This document shows, piece after piece, positions 35,401 to 43,771 of a stretch of 64,000 bases of DNA. The position numbers and the translations under genes were made by a program. The notes under the pieces were generated by a model. The model had not been told where the DNA came from, searched no databases, and saw nothing but the letters and a program-made list of their open reading frames with translations. The stretch spans positions 265,400-329,399 of the forward strand of contig NZ_LMIE01000030.1 of assembly GCF_001428625.1 (NCBI RefSeq), in the 5' to 3' direction. How positions within the stretch are numbered: position 1 is the stretch's first letter; every line of letters starts with the position of its first letter. The stretch comes from Hydrogenophaga sp. Root209 (GTDB lineage: Bacteria > Pseudomonadota > Gammaproteobacteria > Burkholderiales > Burkholderiaceae_C).

Positions 35401-36921
35401 TCAGGCGATCTGGCGCGCTGCGGCGGTCTTGTAGACGCCGCAGCCCACATACAGGTCGTCCACCTTCACCACATACGACATCTTGGCCTGGATGCTGCCG
35501 TTGGCCGGGTTGCCGATGTCGTACTCGACCCAGCCCGGGCCGGCTTCGGCCTGCGAAACGATGGCATTGAGCAGCGCCTGGCCGTCGATGCCGGGAATGT
35601 CCTGCACGCGGCTGCCCACCTTTTCGGGCTTGCCACCAAACGAGCGGTAGACGCCGTTGCGGTCCAAGGCAAACACGTACATGTCGCGGTCGTGAAATCC
35701 ATTGGCCGGTGTGGTGATCTCGCGCACGAAGGCATCGCGCCCGCGCTGCTGGCGCATGGCCTGCGCCCGATCCACGAGCAGCATGGCCTCTTCGGCGGTG
35801 CCCTGCTGCAGCATGAAGGAGGACACGGCTTTGGACAGGTGGGCGGCACGCTGCTCGAGCTGGTCGGCCTGCGCCACGGCGCGCTCAACCATCTGCGCAT
35901 TGCGCTGGGTGATCTCGTCCAACTGCGAGACGGCCGACGAGATCTCGCTCAGGCCGGTGCTCTGCTCGGCGCTGGAGGCCGAGATCAGCGACATGTTGGC
36001 AGCCACGCCGCGCACGCCGTTGGCGATCTGCTGGATGCTGCTGCCGGCGGTGCGAATCTGCACCACGCTGGCCTCCACCTGCTGGCGCGAGGCTTCGATG
36101 AGTTGGCGGATTTCCTTGGCGGATGCGGCCGAGCGCTGGGCCAGCGAACGCACCTCGGCCGCCACCACCGCAAAGCCCCTGCCCTGCTCGCCTGCCCGGG
36201 CGGCTTCCACCGCCGCATTGAGCGCCAGGATGTTGGTCTGGAACGCCAGGCTGTCGATCACGCCGATGATCTCGTTCATCTGCTGCGCGCTTTTCTGGAT
36301 CCCCTCGACCGACTCGACCGCGCGGCCCATCGACTTCGCGCCCGATTCGGCCACATCGCGCACCTGGGCAGCCTGGCTGTCGGAGTCGCCGGCGGTCTGG
36401 GCATTTTGCTGCACCGTGCTGGAGAGTTCATGCACGCTGGCGGCGGTCTGTTCGAGATTGGCGGCTTGTTGTTCTGTGCGGTCGGCCAGATCGCGGTTGC
36501 CGGTGGCCAGGCTCTTGCCGGCGTGGGCCACCAGGGCCGAGTTGCTGCGTACCTCGGCCACCATGGACGAGAGATTGCCGACCATGCTGTCAAGCAGGCG
36601 GGTGAGGTCGGCCAGCTCGTCGGCGCCGCGTACCTTCAGCACGGTGCGCAGGTTGCCCGAGGCCGTCTGCTCCATGCTGGCGAGCACCTGCCGGAAGTCG
36701 CTCGTGAAGCTGACGTAGAAGCTCAGCATGAGGTAGACCAGCACGCCAGCACCAGCGAGCTCGATGCCCAGCACCCAGGCGCCCGCCGAGGGCGGCCCGG
36801 ACACCATCCAGGCGACCACCTGGGGCAGCAGAGAGGCGGCGGCCAGCAGCAGCAACTTGCTGCGCAGGCGCAGGCGTCGCATCAGCCAGACGCCGGGGGA
36901 CAAGGGGTGAATGCCGGACAT
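35401..36921 (-). CDS. Methyl-accepting chemotaxis protein with C-terminal Cache-like domain
   Basis: A 506-residue chemoreceptor-like protein. Two hydrophobic helices (about residues 20-40 and 46-70) are separated by only about six residues, so there is almost no periplasmic sensor. A HAMP-like stretch and the signalling domain follow, with the conserved hairpin tip [24 protein letters not shown] written here in part: [20 protein letters not shown]. After it, residues about 395-500 form a single Cache-type domain ([39 protein letters not shown]) that would be cytoplasmic. It probably senses an intracellular or membrane-permeant ligand and signals through CheW/CheA. It converges with rnfB. 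Confidence 0.88.
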   Translation of the reverse strand: MSGIHPLSPGVWLMRRLRLRSKLLLLAAASLLPQVVAWMVSGPPSAGAWVLGIELAGAGVLVYLMLSFYVSFTSDFRQVLASMEQTASGNLRTVLKVRGADELADLTRLLDSMVGNLSSMVAEVRSNSALVAHAGKSLATGNRDLADRTEQQAANLEQTAASVHELSSTVQQNAQTAGDSDSQAAQVRDVAESGAKSMGRAVESVEGIQKSAQQMNEIIGVIDSLAFQTNILALNAAVEAARAGEQGRGFAVVAAEVRSLAQRSAASAKEIRQLIEASRQQVEASVVQIRTAGSSIQQIANGVRGVAANMSLISASSAEQSTGLSEISSAVSQLDEITQRNAQMVERAVAQADQLEQRAAHLSKAVSSFMLQQGTAEEAMLLVDRAQAMRQQRGRDAFVREITTPANGFHDRDMYVFALDRNGVYRSFGGKPEKVGSRVQDIPGIDGQALLNAIVSQAEAGPGWVEYDIGNPANGSIQAKMSYVVKVDDLYVGCGVYKTAAARQIA

Positions 36922-37411
36922 GCGCGTGTCTCTCCTCTAGGGGTTGTCTATGTATCGGCCTGAAAGGGGCTGGCTTGAGACGCCACTCGTATTCAATGGG
37001 GAGCAGAAATGCCCGATTGACGGGCTTCAAAATGCCGGAACAGTTGCACCGCCATCACGCGAAGCGCGTCATCGGCCAGGTTGTGGGGCCAACTCTGCGA
37101 CGCGTCGCGCGCGTGGCAGATCACCGCGGCGAGCGCTGTAGGTGCGGTTTCTCGCAGTTGTCGGGTCGGGACCTGGCTCATGGCGGGCTCCTTGGGCGGT
37201 TGGGCCACCGGTGATGAGAACGTGGCTTCGGGATGCCTCAAGCGTAGGACGACGCGACTGTGCGCATAACCTGGAACAGCGGCCGAAAACCCCGTTTGCT
37301 CACCGTTTCGGTGGTGTGCGAGCGCCTGGCGCGCGAAACCTGGAACCTGGTGGTCGCCGCCTCGCCGGCGGGATGACCGCGGCGTGATGGCGCGCGCCGG
37401 GCTCAGCCGGG
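36922..37411. other. Intergenic stretch with one small ORF
   Basis: These 490 bases between the chemoreceptor gene and the VOC gene hold a 62-codon minus-strand ORF at 36993-37181. In the remaining 37182-37411 I see no convincing gene, repeat or RNA element. Confidence 0.5.
36993..37181 (-). CDS. Small hypothetical protein (62 residues)
   Basis: ATG at 37181 is preceded by AAGGAG at ideal spacing (8 bases), and the frame stays open for 62 codons to TGA at 36993-36995. The product begins MSQVPTRQLRETAPTALAAV and has a C-terminal helical part (DDALRVMAVQLFRHFEARQ). It has no signal peptide or membrane segment. I do not recognise the family. The ribosome binding site is the main support; the ORF may be expressed on its own or with the chemoreceptor 71 bp downstream. 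Confidence 0.5.
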   Translation of the reverse strand: MSQVPTRQLRETAPTALAAVICHARDASQSWPHNLADDALRVMAVQLFRHFEARQSGISAPH

Positions 37412-37903
37412 TTAAGCCGCGAGCCTGGCAAACGCGCTGACCACCTCGGGCGGCGCCTGCACCAGCTCGATCAACACGCCCTCCCCGGCGATCGGGAACT
37501 CGTCGTTGGCCTTGGGGTGCAGGAAGGTGATGTCGAAACCCGCCGCCCCCGGGCGAATACCGCCCGGCGCAAACCGCACACCTTGGCCGGTCAGCCATTT
37601 CACGGCGGTGGGCAGATCGTCGATCCACAGGCCGATGTGGTTGAGCGGCGTGGTGTGCACCGCGGGCTTCTTCTCCGGGTCCAGCGGCTGCATCAGGTCG
37701 ACTTCGACCTTGAAGGGCCCGCTGCCGATGGCGCATATGTCTTCATCGACGTTCTCGCGCTCGCTGCGAAAGGTGCCCGTCACCTCCAGGCCGAGCATGT
37801 CGACCCAGAGCTTCTGCAGACGCTGTTTGTCGGGTCCGCCGATGGCGATCTGCTGGATGCCCAAGACCTTGAAGGGGCGGGCGGGGAAGACCGGTGTGCT
37901 CAT
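37412..37903 (-). CDS. VOC family protein, candidate methylmalonyl-CoA epimerase
   Basis: A 163-residue vicinal-oxygen-chelate protein with two beta-alpha-beta-beta-beta modules. Its C-terminal part ([32 protein letters not shown]) closely follows methylmalonyl-CoA epimerases, and it lies at the end of the propionyl-CoA operon, so epimerisation of (S)- to (R)-methylmalonyl-CoA is the best guess. Putative metal ligands are Gln18, Asp69 (or Glu67), His89 and Glu146. Typical epimerases use His and Gln at the first two positions, so this set is closer to glyoxalase I. It starts 3 bp after the methyltransferase stop. Confidence 0.72.
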   Translation of the reverse strand: MSTPVFPARPFKVLGIQQIAIGGPDKQRLQKLWVDMLGLEVTGTFRSERENVDEDICAIGSGPFKVEVDLMQPLDPEKKPAVHTTPLNHIGLWIDDLPTAVKWLTGQGVRFAPGGIRPGAAGFDITFLHPKANDEFPIAGEGVLIELVQAPPEVVSAFARLAA

Positions 37904-37906
37904 GCG

Positions 37907-38506
37907 TCAGTGAAAACCGTTGTGGGTGTGGGAGGACGGGTGGCTGGCCTGCTCCAGCGTCCAGACCGTGGCCGGCGGCAGGTTGGCCCAGATGGAAGCG
38001 GCCCGGCGCCAACGCCAGCCGATGGGGATATCGTTGAAGGGGCGCAGATGGGGCGAGGCGTAGGTGTACTGGATGAGGCGCGACCCCGGGCGGCTTTCGA
38101 TCAGGGCGACCATGGCGTCAATGCAGCCATGCGCTTCTTCGCGGGTCATCGACAGCAAAGGCAATGAAGACACCACCGTCACCGGGCATTGCGCCTCGAT
38201 GTCCAGCGCGTCGAGCCGGGTGGCGCAATGGTTCAGCACCTCCAGATCGGGGAAATTTCTGCACAGCAACTGGGCGAAGCCGGGGTCGCGCTCGATCACC
38301 ATGAAACGCTCGATCCGGGCCAGCGCAGGCAGCAAGGCGCGGGTGATGGCGCCAGTGCCGGCTCCCACCTCGATCAAGATCCTGGGATCCGATCGCATGA
38401 CCTCGATCAGGATGGCCTGCGCCAGGGCTTTGGAGGCGGGGGCGATGGCCCCGACGCGCCTGGGGTGGCGCAGGTAACCCAGTGCAAAAGCCAGACCGTG
38501 CCGCAT
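37907..38506 (-). CDS. Class I SAM-dependent methyltransferase (PmtA/KsgA-like)
   Basis: A 199-residue Rossmann methyltransferase. LRHPRRVGAIAPASKALA at the N-terminus and the SAM motif LIEVGAGTGAITRALL (about residue 45) resemble phospholipid N-methyltransferases and the KsgA fold; FMVIERDPGFAQLL is motif II. The acceptor is unknown: phosphatidylethanolamine is possible. I place the start at ATG 38506, which has GAAGGG upstream and matches the family N-terminus. An alternative ATG at 38593 forms an ATGA overlap with the PccA stop and would add 29 unconserved-looking residues. It sits inside the propionyl-CoA operon, although no metabolic link is obvious. Confidence 0.75.
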   Translation of the reverse strand: MRHGLAFALGYLRHPRRVGAIAPASKALAQAILIEVMRSDPRILIEVGAGTGAITRALLPALARIERFMVIERDPGFAQLLCRNFPDLEVLNHCATRLDALDIEAQCPVTVVSSLPLLSMTREEAHGCIDAMVALIESRPGSRLIQYTYASPHLRPFNDIPIGWRWRRAASIWANLPPATVWTLEQASHPSSHTHNGFH

Positions 38507-38589
38507 GCGAAGCCCTTCAGAGTCGTTGTGAACGACAGGGTAGCGCAATTCAAACCCCGTTGTCTGTGGGGCACAGGCCCGGCCGGAAC

Positions 38590-40638
38590 TCATTCGAACT
38601 CGACGATGGGCTGGTCCACCACCAGCGATTCGCCCTTGGAGGCGAGCACCTTGCCCACCACGCCATCGGCCGCGGCGAACAGCACGTTCTCCATCTTCAT
38701 GGCTTCAATCACGGCCACCCGCTCACCGGCCTGCACCTTCTGGCCAGGCTGCACCGCCACGTCCACCAGCAGGCCAGGCATCGGCGAGAGCACGTATTTG
38801 CTCATGTCGGCCGGCGCCTTGAAGGGCATGAGCGCGTGCAGTTCGGCCATGCGAGGCGAGACCACCATGGTCTCGATGCGGGTGCCGTTGTGCTGCACCA
38901 CCAGTGCCAGCGGGTTGCGCGGCGTGCCGCGCTCGATCTGCGCAGTGAAGGCCTGGCCGTTGCACTCGCCGGTGATGCAGATGTCGTTCAGCCGCGAAGG
39001 GCTGCTGATGGCATAGCGCTTGTCGGCCACCGTGACCACGGCCGAGCCGAGCTGGCCCACCACCTCGTCCACATGCACCGGCTTGTAGAGATGCTCACCG
39101 GTGGTACCCAGCACGATCACGCGGAAGTCGTGACCGACCTTGACACCATAGCCGGGCAACTGGCCCGACAGACCCGCCGCGCGTTCGCGCGACTTGCGGC
39201 GCACGAAGGCGGCCAGCGCCACCAGGAAATCGGCGTCGTCGTGCGGCACGTCTTCCGCGCGGAAGCCCTGGCCGTAGTGCTCGGCGATGAAGCCGGTGTT
39301 GAAGTCACCGGCCACAAATTTCGGATGCGCCAGCAGCGCGGCCTGGAACGGAATGTTGCTGCTGATACCTCGAATGACGAATCCGTTGAGGGCCTCGCGC
39401 ATCTTGGCAATCGCCTCTTGCCGGTCTTTGCCGTGCACGATCAGCTTGGCGATCATGGAGTCGTAGAACATTGGAATCTCACCGCCATCCTGCACGCCGG
39501 TGTCCACGCGCACGCCCAGCAGATCGGCCGTGTTGCCCTGCCACATGCTCTGCGTGGGTGGCGCAAAGCGCACCAGCCGCCCGGTGCTGGGCAGGAAGTT
39601 GCGGAACGGATCTTCGGCATTGATGCGGCATTCGATCGCCCAGCCCTCACGCTTGACCCGGTCTTGCGTCAGCGGCAGCTTCTCGCCGGCGGCCACGCGG
39701 ATCATCAGTTCCACCAGGTCAACGCCGGTGATGCACTCGGTCACCGGGTGCTCCACCTGCAGGCGCGTGTTCATCTCCAGAAAGTAGAAATCCTGGTCCT
39801 TGCCGACCACGAACTCCACCGTGCCCGCGCTCTGGTAGTTCACCGCCTTGGCCAGCGCCACGGCCTGCTCGCCCATGGCCTTGCGGGTGGCGTCGCTGAT
39901 GAAGGGCGACGGTGCCTCTTCGATCACCTTCTGGTGGCGGCGCTGGATGGAGCACTCGCGCTCGTTCAGGTAGATCACGTTGCCATGCGAATCGCCCAGC
40001 ACCTGGATCTCGATGTGGCGCGGCTCCTGCACGAATTTTTCAATGAAGATGCGGTCGTCGCCGAAGCTGTTGCGCGCCTCGTTGCGGCAGCTCGTGAAAC
40101 CCTCAAAGGCTTCCTTGTCGTTGAAGGCCACACGCAAGCCTTTGCCACCACCGCCGGCACTGGCCTTGATCATCACGGGGTAGCCGATGTCCTTGGCAAT
40201 TTCCACCGCGCGCTCTGCACTTTCAATGGCGTCGTTCCAGCCCGGGATGGTGTTGACCTTCGCTGCGTTGGCCAGTTTCTTGGACGCGATCTTGTCGCCC
40301 ATGGCGGCGATGCTGAAGTGCTTGGGGCCGATGAAGGCCATGCCCTCTTCTTCCACGCGCTTGGCAAAGGCCTCGTTTTCCGACAGGAAGCCGTAGCCCG
40401 GGTGGATCGCCTGCGCGCCGGTCTGCTTCGCGGCTTCGATGATCTTGTCGGCCATCAGATAACTCTCGCGCGAGGGCGCCGGGCCCAGCAGCACGGCTTC
40501 GTCGGCCAGTTGCACGTGACGCGCTTCCTTGTCGGCCTCGGAGTACACCGCCACGGTGGCGATGCCCATCTTCTTGGCGGTGGCGATCACGCGGCAGGCG
40601 ATCTCGCCGCGGTTGGCAATCAGGATTTTGGTAAACAT
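38590..40638 (-). CDS. pccA: Propionyl-CoA carboxylase, biotin-carrying alpha subunit
   Basis: A 682-residue biotin carboxylase plus biotin carboxyl carrier protein. The N-terminal MFTKILIANRGEIACRVI and the ATP-grasp segment KASAGGGGKGLRV (about residue 165) belong to the carboxylase; RLQVEHPVTECITGVDLVE follows. A BT-type linker leads to the biotin domain, with the biotinyl lysine in VIEAMKMENVLF about 35 residues from the end. With PccB it carboxylates propionyl-CoA to (S)-methylmalonyl-CoA using bicarbonate and ATP. The ATG has GGAGAAC upstream; the gene is 20 bp downstream of pccB in the operon. Confidence 0.93.
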   Translation of the reverse strand: MFTKILIANRGEIACRVIATAKKMGIATVAVYSEADKEARHVQLADEAVLLGPAPSRESYLMADKIIEAAKQTGAQAIHPGYGFLSENEAFAKRVEEEGMAFIGPKHFSIAAMGDKIASKKLANAAKVNTIPGWNDAIESAERAVEIAKDIGYPVMIKASAGGGGKGLRVAFNDKEAFEGFTSCRNEARNSFGDDRIFIEKFVQEPRHIEIQVLGDSHGNVIYLNERECSIQRRHQKVIEEAPSPFISDATRKAMGEQAVALAKAVNYQSAGTVEFVVGKDQDFYFLEMNTRLQVEHPVTECITGVDLVELMIRVAAGEKLPLTQDRVKREGWAIECRINAEDPFRNFLPSTGRLVRFAPPTQSMWQGNTADLLGVRVDTGVQDGGEIPMFYDSMIAKLIVHGKDRQEAIAKMREALNGFVIRGISSNIPFQAALLAHPKFVAGDFNTGFIAEHYGQGFRAEDVPHDDADFLVALAAFVRRKSRERAAGLSGQLPGYGVKVGHDFRVIVLGTTGEHLYKPVHVDEVVGQLGSAVVTVADKRYAISSPSRLNDICITGECNGQAFTAQIERGTPRNPLALVVQHNGTRIETMVVSPRMAELHALMPFKAPADMSKYVLSPMPGLLVDVAVQPGQKVQAGERVAVIEAMKMENVLFAAADGVVGKVLASKGESLVVDQPIVEFE

Positions 40639-40658
40639 CTTGTTGTTCTCCGTTCAGC

Positions 40659-42191
40659 TCACAGCGGAATGTTCCCGTGCTTGCGCCACGGGTTCTCGAG
40701 CTTCTTGTCTTTCAGCATCACCAGTGAGCGGCAGATGCGCTTGCGTGTCTCGTGCGGCAGGATCACGTCATCAATGAAGCCACGCGCGCCTGCCACGAAG
40801 GGATTCGCGAAACGGGCCTTGTACTCGGCTTCGCGCAGGGCCAGCTTGGCCGGGTCCTTCTTCTCTTCGCGGAAGATGATCTCCACCGCGCCCTTGGCGC
40901 CCATCACCGCGATCTCGGCGTTGGGCCAGGCAAAGTTCACGTCGCCACGCAGGTGCTTGGAGCTCATCACGTCGTAGGCGCCGCCGTAGGCCTTGCGCGT
41001 GATCACGGTGATCTTGGGCACCGTGCACTCGGCGTAGGCGTAGAGCAGCTTGGCGCCGTGTTTGATGATGCCGCCGTACTCCTGCGAGGTGCCGGGCATG
41101 AAGCCGGGCACGTCCACGAAGGTGATCACCGGGATGTTGAAGGCATCGCAGAAACGCACGAAGCGCGCGGCCTTGATGCTGCTCTTGATGTCGAGGCAAC
41201 CGGCCAGCACCAGCGGCTGGTTGGCCACGATGCCCACCGTCTGGCCATCCATGCGCGCGAAGCCGATCAGGATGTTCTTGGCGTACTCGGGCTGCAGCTC
41301 GAAGAAGTCGCCATCGTCCACCGTCTTGACGATCAGCTCCTTCATGTCGTAGGGCTTGTTCGGGTTCTCGGGCACCAGCGTGTCCAGGCTGATGTCCATG
41401 CGGTCGATCGGGTCCCCGCTGGGGCGCACCGGCGCTTTCTCGCGGTTGTTCAGCGGCAGGTAGTTGTAGAGCCGGCGCAGCATCAGCAGCGCTTCCACGT
41501 CGTTCTCAAAGGCCAGGTCGGCCACGCCGCTCTTGGTGGTGTGCGTGATGGCGCCGCCCAGCTCCTCGGCCGTCACTTCCTCGTGCGTCACGGTTTTCAC
41601 CACCTCGGGGCCGGTGACGAACATGTAGCTCGAATCTTTCACCATGAAGATGAAGTCCGTCATGGCGGGCGAGTACACCGCGCCGCCGGCCGACGGGCCC
41701 ATGATCATGCTGATCTGAGGCACCACGCCCGATGCCATCACGTTGCGCTGGAACACGTCGGCATAGCCACCGAGCGAAGCCACGCCTTCCTGGATGCGCG
41801 CACCACCCGAGTCGTTGAGGCCGATCACCGGCGCGCCGACCTTCATGGCCTGGTCCATCACCTTGCAGATCTTTTCGGCGTGCGCCTCGGAGAGCGCGCC
41901 GCCAAACACCGTGAAGTCCTGGCTGAACACGAACACGAGACGACCGTTGATCATCCCGTAGCCGGTGACCACACCATCGCCCGGGATCTTGTTGTCCTGC
42001 ATGCCGAAGTCGGTGCAGCGGTGCTCGACGAACATGTCCCACTCTTCGAACGTGCCCTCGTCCAGCAACACTTCCAGTCGCTCGCGCGCGCTCAGCTTGC
42101 CCTTGGCGTGTTGCGCGGCAATGCGTTTTTCGCCACCGCCCAAGCGGGCGGCGGCGCGTTTTTCTTCGAGTTGTTCGAGGATGTCTTGCAT
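40659..42191 (-). CDS. pccB: Propionyl-CoA carboxylase, carboxyltransferase beta subunit
   Basis: A 510-residue carboxyltransferase of the crotonase superfamily. It has [20 protein letters not shown] near the N-terminus, the acyl-CoA oxyanion region [34 protein letters not shown], and in the C-terminal half [20 protein letters not shown] and [13 protein letters not shown]. It moves the carboxyl group from biotin on PccA to propionyl-CoA. A GGAGAAC ribosome binding site precedes the ATG. It follows the MeaB gene by 29 bp and is operonic with the mutase genes, which supports propionyl-CoA rather than another acyl-CoA as substrate. Confidence 0.94.
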   Translation of the reverse strand: MQDILEQLEEKRAAARLGGGEKRIAAQHAKGKLSARERLEVLLDEGTFEEWDMFVEHRCTDFGMQDNKIPGDGVVTGYGMINGRLVFVFSQDFTVFGGALSEAHAEKICKVMDQAMKVGAPVIGLNDSGGARIQEGVASLGGYADVFQRNVMASGVVPQISMIMGPSAGGAVYSPAMTDFIFMVKDSSYMFVTGPEVVKTVTHEEVTAEELGGAITHTTKSGVADLAFENDVEALLMLRRLYNYLPLNNREKAPVRPSGDPIDRMDISLDTLVPENPNKPYDMKELIVKTVDDGDFFELQPEYAKNILIGFARMDGQTVGIVANQPLVLAGCLDIKSSIKAARFVRFCDAFNIPVITFVDVPGFMPGTSQEYGGIIKHGAKLLYAYAECTVPKITVITRKAYGGAYDVMSSKHLRGDVNFAWPNAEIAVMGAKGAVEIIFREEKKDPAKLALREAEYKARFANPFVAGARGFIDDVILPHETRKRICRSLVMLKDKKLENPWRKHGNIPL

Positions 42192-42220
42192 GGTGTTGTT
42201 CTCCAGAGATAACTTGGAAT

Positions 42221-43666
42221 TCAGTCAAAAAGATCGAGCAGCTGGCGCGCTGCGGTGCTGGCCGGCAAGGTGCCGGCCAATACGCGTTGGGAGGCGTCGT
42301 CCAGCGCGGCACGCACCTGCGGGTGCGCGCGAAAACGTTGTTTGAGGCCGGCGTCGATGCGCTCCCACATCCAGGCTTTCGCCTGCTGCTGGCGCCGAAC
42401 GGCGAGTTGGCCGTTGTCGCTCTGAAGCGTGCGAAAGCGCGACACCTCGGCCCAGAACGCATCGACACCCCGGCCCAGCAAGGCACTGAGTTGGATCACT
42501 TGCGGGTGCCAGACGGCCTCGTTGTGGTGTGCATGTTCGGGGTGTCCCTGCAGACCCAGCAGGCGCAATGACGAGGTGATCTGCGCCCGCGCGCGCGTGG
42601 CGGCGTCGGGGTCGAGATCGGCCTTGTTGATGACCACCAGATCGGCCAGCTCCATCACGCCCTTCTTGATCGCCTGCAAATCATCGCCGGCGTTGGGCAG
42701 TTGCATGAGCACGAACATGTCGGTCATGCCGCTCACCGCGGTCTCGCTCTGGCCCACGCCCACGGTCTCGACAATCACGATGTCATAGCCCGCGGCCTCG
42801 CAGACCAGCATGGCCTCCCGCGTCTTCTCTGCCACGCCGCCCAGCGTGCCGCTGCTCGGGCTCGGGCGGATGTAGGCCTGCTCGTGCACCGAGAGCTTCT
42901 CCATGCGCGTCTTGTCGCCCAGGATCGAGCCGCCCGACACGGTGCTGGACGGGTCGACGGTGAGCACCGCCACGCGGTGACCCTTGTCGATGAGGTACAG
43001 GCCCAGCGCCTCGATGAAGGTGCTCTTGCCCACGCCCGGCACGCCGCTGATGCCCAGGCGGAAAGCCTTGCCGGTGTGCGGTAGCAGGGCCGTGAGCAGT
43101 TCGTCGCCCTGCGCGCGGTGGTCGGTGCGGGTGGATTCGAGCAGGGTGATGGCTTTGGCGATGGCGCGGCGTTGCGCCATGGGGGAACCGGAGGTGACGC
43201 TGTTGGTGAGCCCTTCGACAGGCTCAGGGCGAACGGATGGATGGGCAGGCAAGAGCAGCGCCTTCGCCCGTTCGGACTGAGCCCCACTCCGTTCGGACTG
43301 AGCCCCACTCCGTTCGGGCTGAGTCCCACTCCGTTCGGGCTGAGCTCCACTCCGTTCGGGCTGAGCTTGTCGAAGCCCCTCCACACCCTGCTTCGAACGC
43401 GCCAGAGCTTGAACCCGCTCCCAATCCCCAGCGATCAATGCCTCCTTCTTCGCCCGCGACCAACCCTTGATCTGCTGTTCAAAAGCCAGCGCGCCCTCGC
43501 GTGACTCGAACTCGCCCTGCCAGACCAGCTGGACCGGCTTTCGCGTTGCCGTGTACCCGGTGTCGCTGGTCTGGTGCTGCAGCAGGCGTGCCTCCAGCTC
43601 GTCAGTGTGGCCAGCGTAGTAGGTGCCGTCTCGGCACAGCAACAGGTAGACGTGGAAAGGTTTCAC
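42221..43666 (-). CDS. meaB: GIY-YIG domain fused in frame to MeaB/ArgK GTPase
   Basis: A 481-codon frame with two unrelated parts. Residues 1-95 are a compact GIY-YIG nuclease-type domain ([37 protein letters not shown]). Residues about 100-160 are encoded by palindromic and tandem repeat DNA and read as GAQPERS-type heptads. From about residue 163 the MeaB G-protein follows: [17 protein letters not shown]-loop [47 protein letters not shown]. MeaB guards and reloads methylmalonyl-CoA mutase. A separate MeaB start is possible at ATG 43180 or a nearby GTG, which would give about 320 residues, the normal MeaB length. Whether the fusion is translated is open. Confidence 0.8.
   Translation of the reverse strand: MKPFHVYLLLCRDGTYYAGHTDELEARLLQHQTSDTGYTATRKPVQLVWQGEFESREGALAFEQQIKGWSRAKKEALIAGDWERVQALARSKQGVEGLRQAQPERSGAQPERSGTQPERSGAQSERSGAQSERAKALLLPAHPSVRPEPVEGLTNSVTSGSPMAQRRAIAKAITLLESTRTDHRAQGDELLTALLPHTGKAFRLGISGVPGVGKSTFIEALGLYLIDKGHRVAVLTVDPSSTVSGGSILGDKTRMEKLSVHEQAYIRPSPSSGTLGGVAEKTREAMLVCEAAGYDIVIVETVGVGQSETAVSGMTDMFVLMQLPNAGDDLQAIKKGVMELADLVVINKADLDPDAATRARAQITSSLRLLGLQGHPEHAHHNEAVWHPQVIQLSALLGRGVDAFWAEVSRFRTLQSDNGQLAVRRQQQAKAWMWERIDAGLKQRFRAHPQVRAALDDASQRVLAGTLPASTAARQLLDLFD
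43210..43379. repeat. Palindromic repeat with five tandem 21-bp units inside the MeaB frame
   Basis: One arm (GCCCTTCGACAGGCTCAGGG and on) lies at 43210-43236. The opposite arm is amplified to five units starting exactly every 21 bp at 43268, 43289, 43310, 43331 and 43352, each CCGTTCGGRCTGAG-like; the last one completes the arm with CTTGTCGAAGCCC. A period divisible by three keeps the GIY-YIG/MeaB frame open. Confidence 0.9.
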
Positions 43667-43686
43667 GCGAAATGTGTGAGTGAGGA

Positions 43687-43710
43687 CTTCGACAAGCTCA
43701 GTCCGAACGG
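43687..43710. repeat. Single unit of the dispersed palindromic repeat
   Basis: CTTCGACAAGCTCAGTCCGA plus AACGG is one arm of the repeat family, located between the mutase stop and the GIY-YIG/MeaB start. A decayed second arm (CTGTCCGAAGG) follows at about 43720. Confidence 0.8.
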
Positions 43711-43771
43711 AGGTTGACTCTGTCCGAAGGGAGATTGGGGTCGCAGCGGAGAGTGGAGTCGGAGTGGGAGT

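Noticed and set aside
36993-37736. 247-codon minus-strand ORF through the VOC gene
   Set aside because: Most of it is an out-of-frame reading of the VOC gene; only the last 62 codons after the AAGGAG site are kept as a candidate gene.
38482-40977. 831-codon plus-strand ORF opposite pccA
   Set aside because: His/Arg/Gly-rich shadow of the strongly conserved pccA gene, typical of high-GC antisense frames.
43268-43379. CRISPR-like array
   Set aside because: The 21-bp units are directly adjacent without spacers and match the dispersed palindromic repeat.
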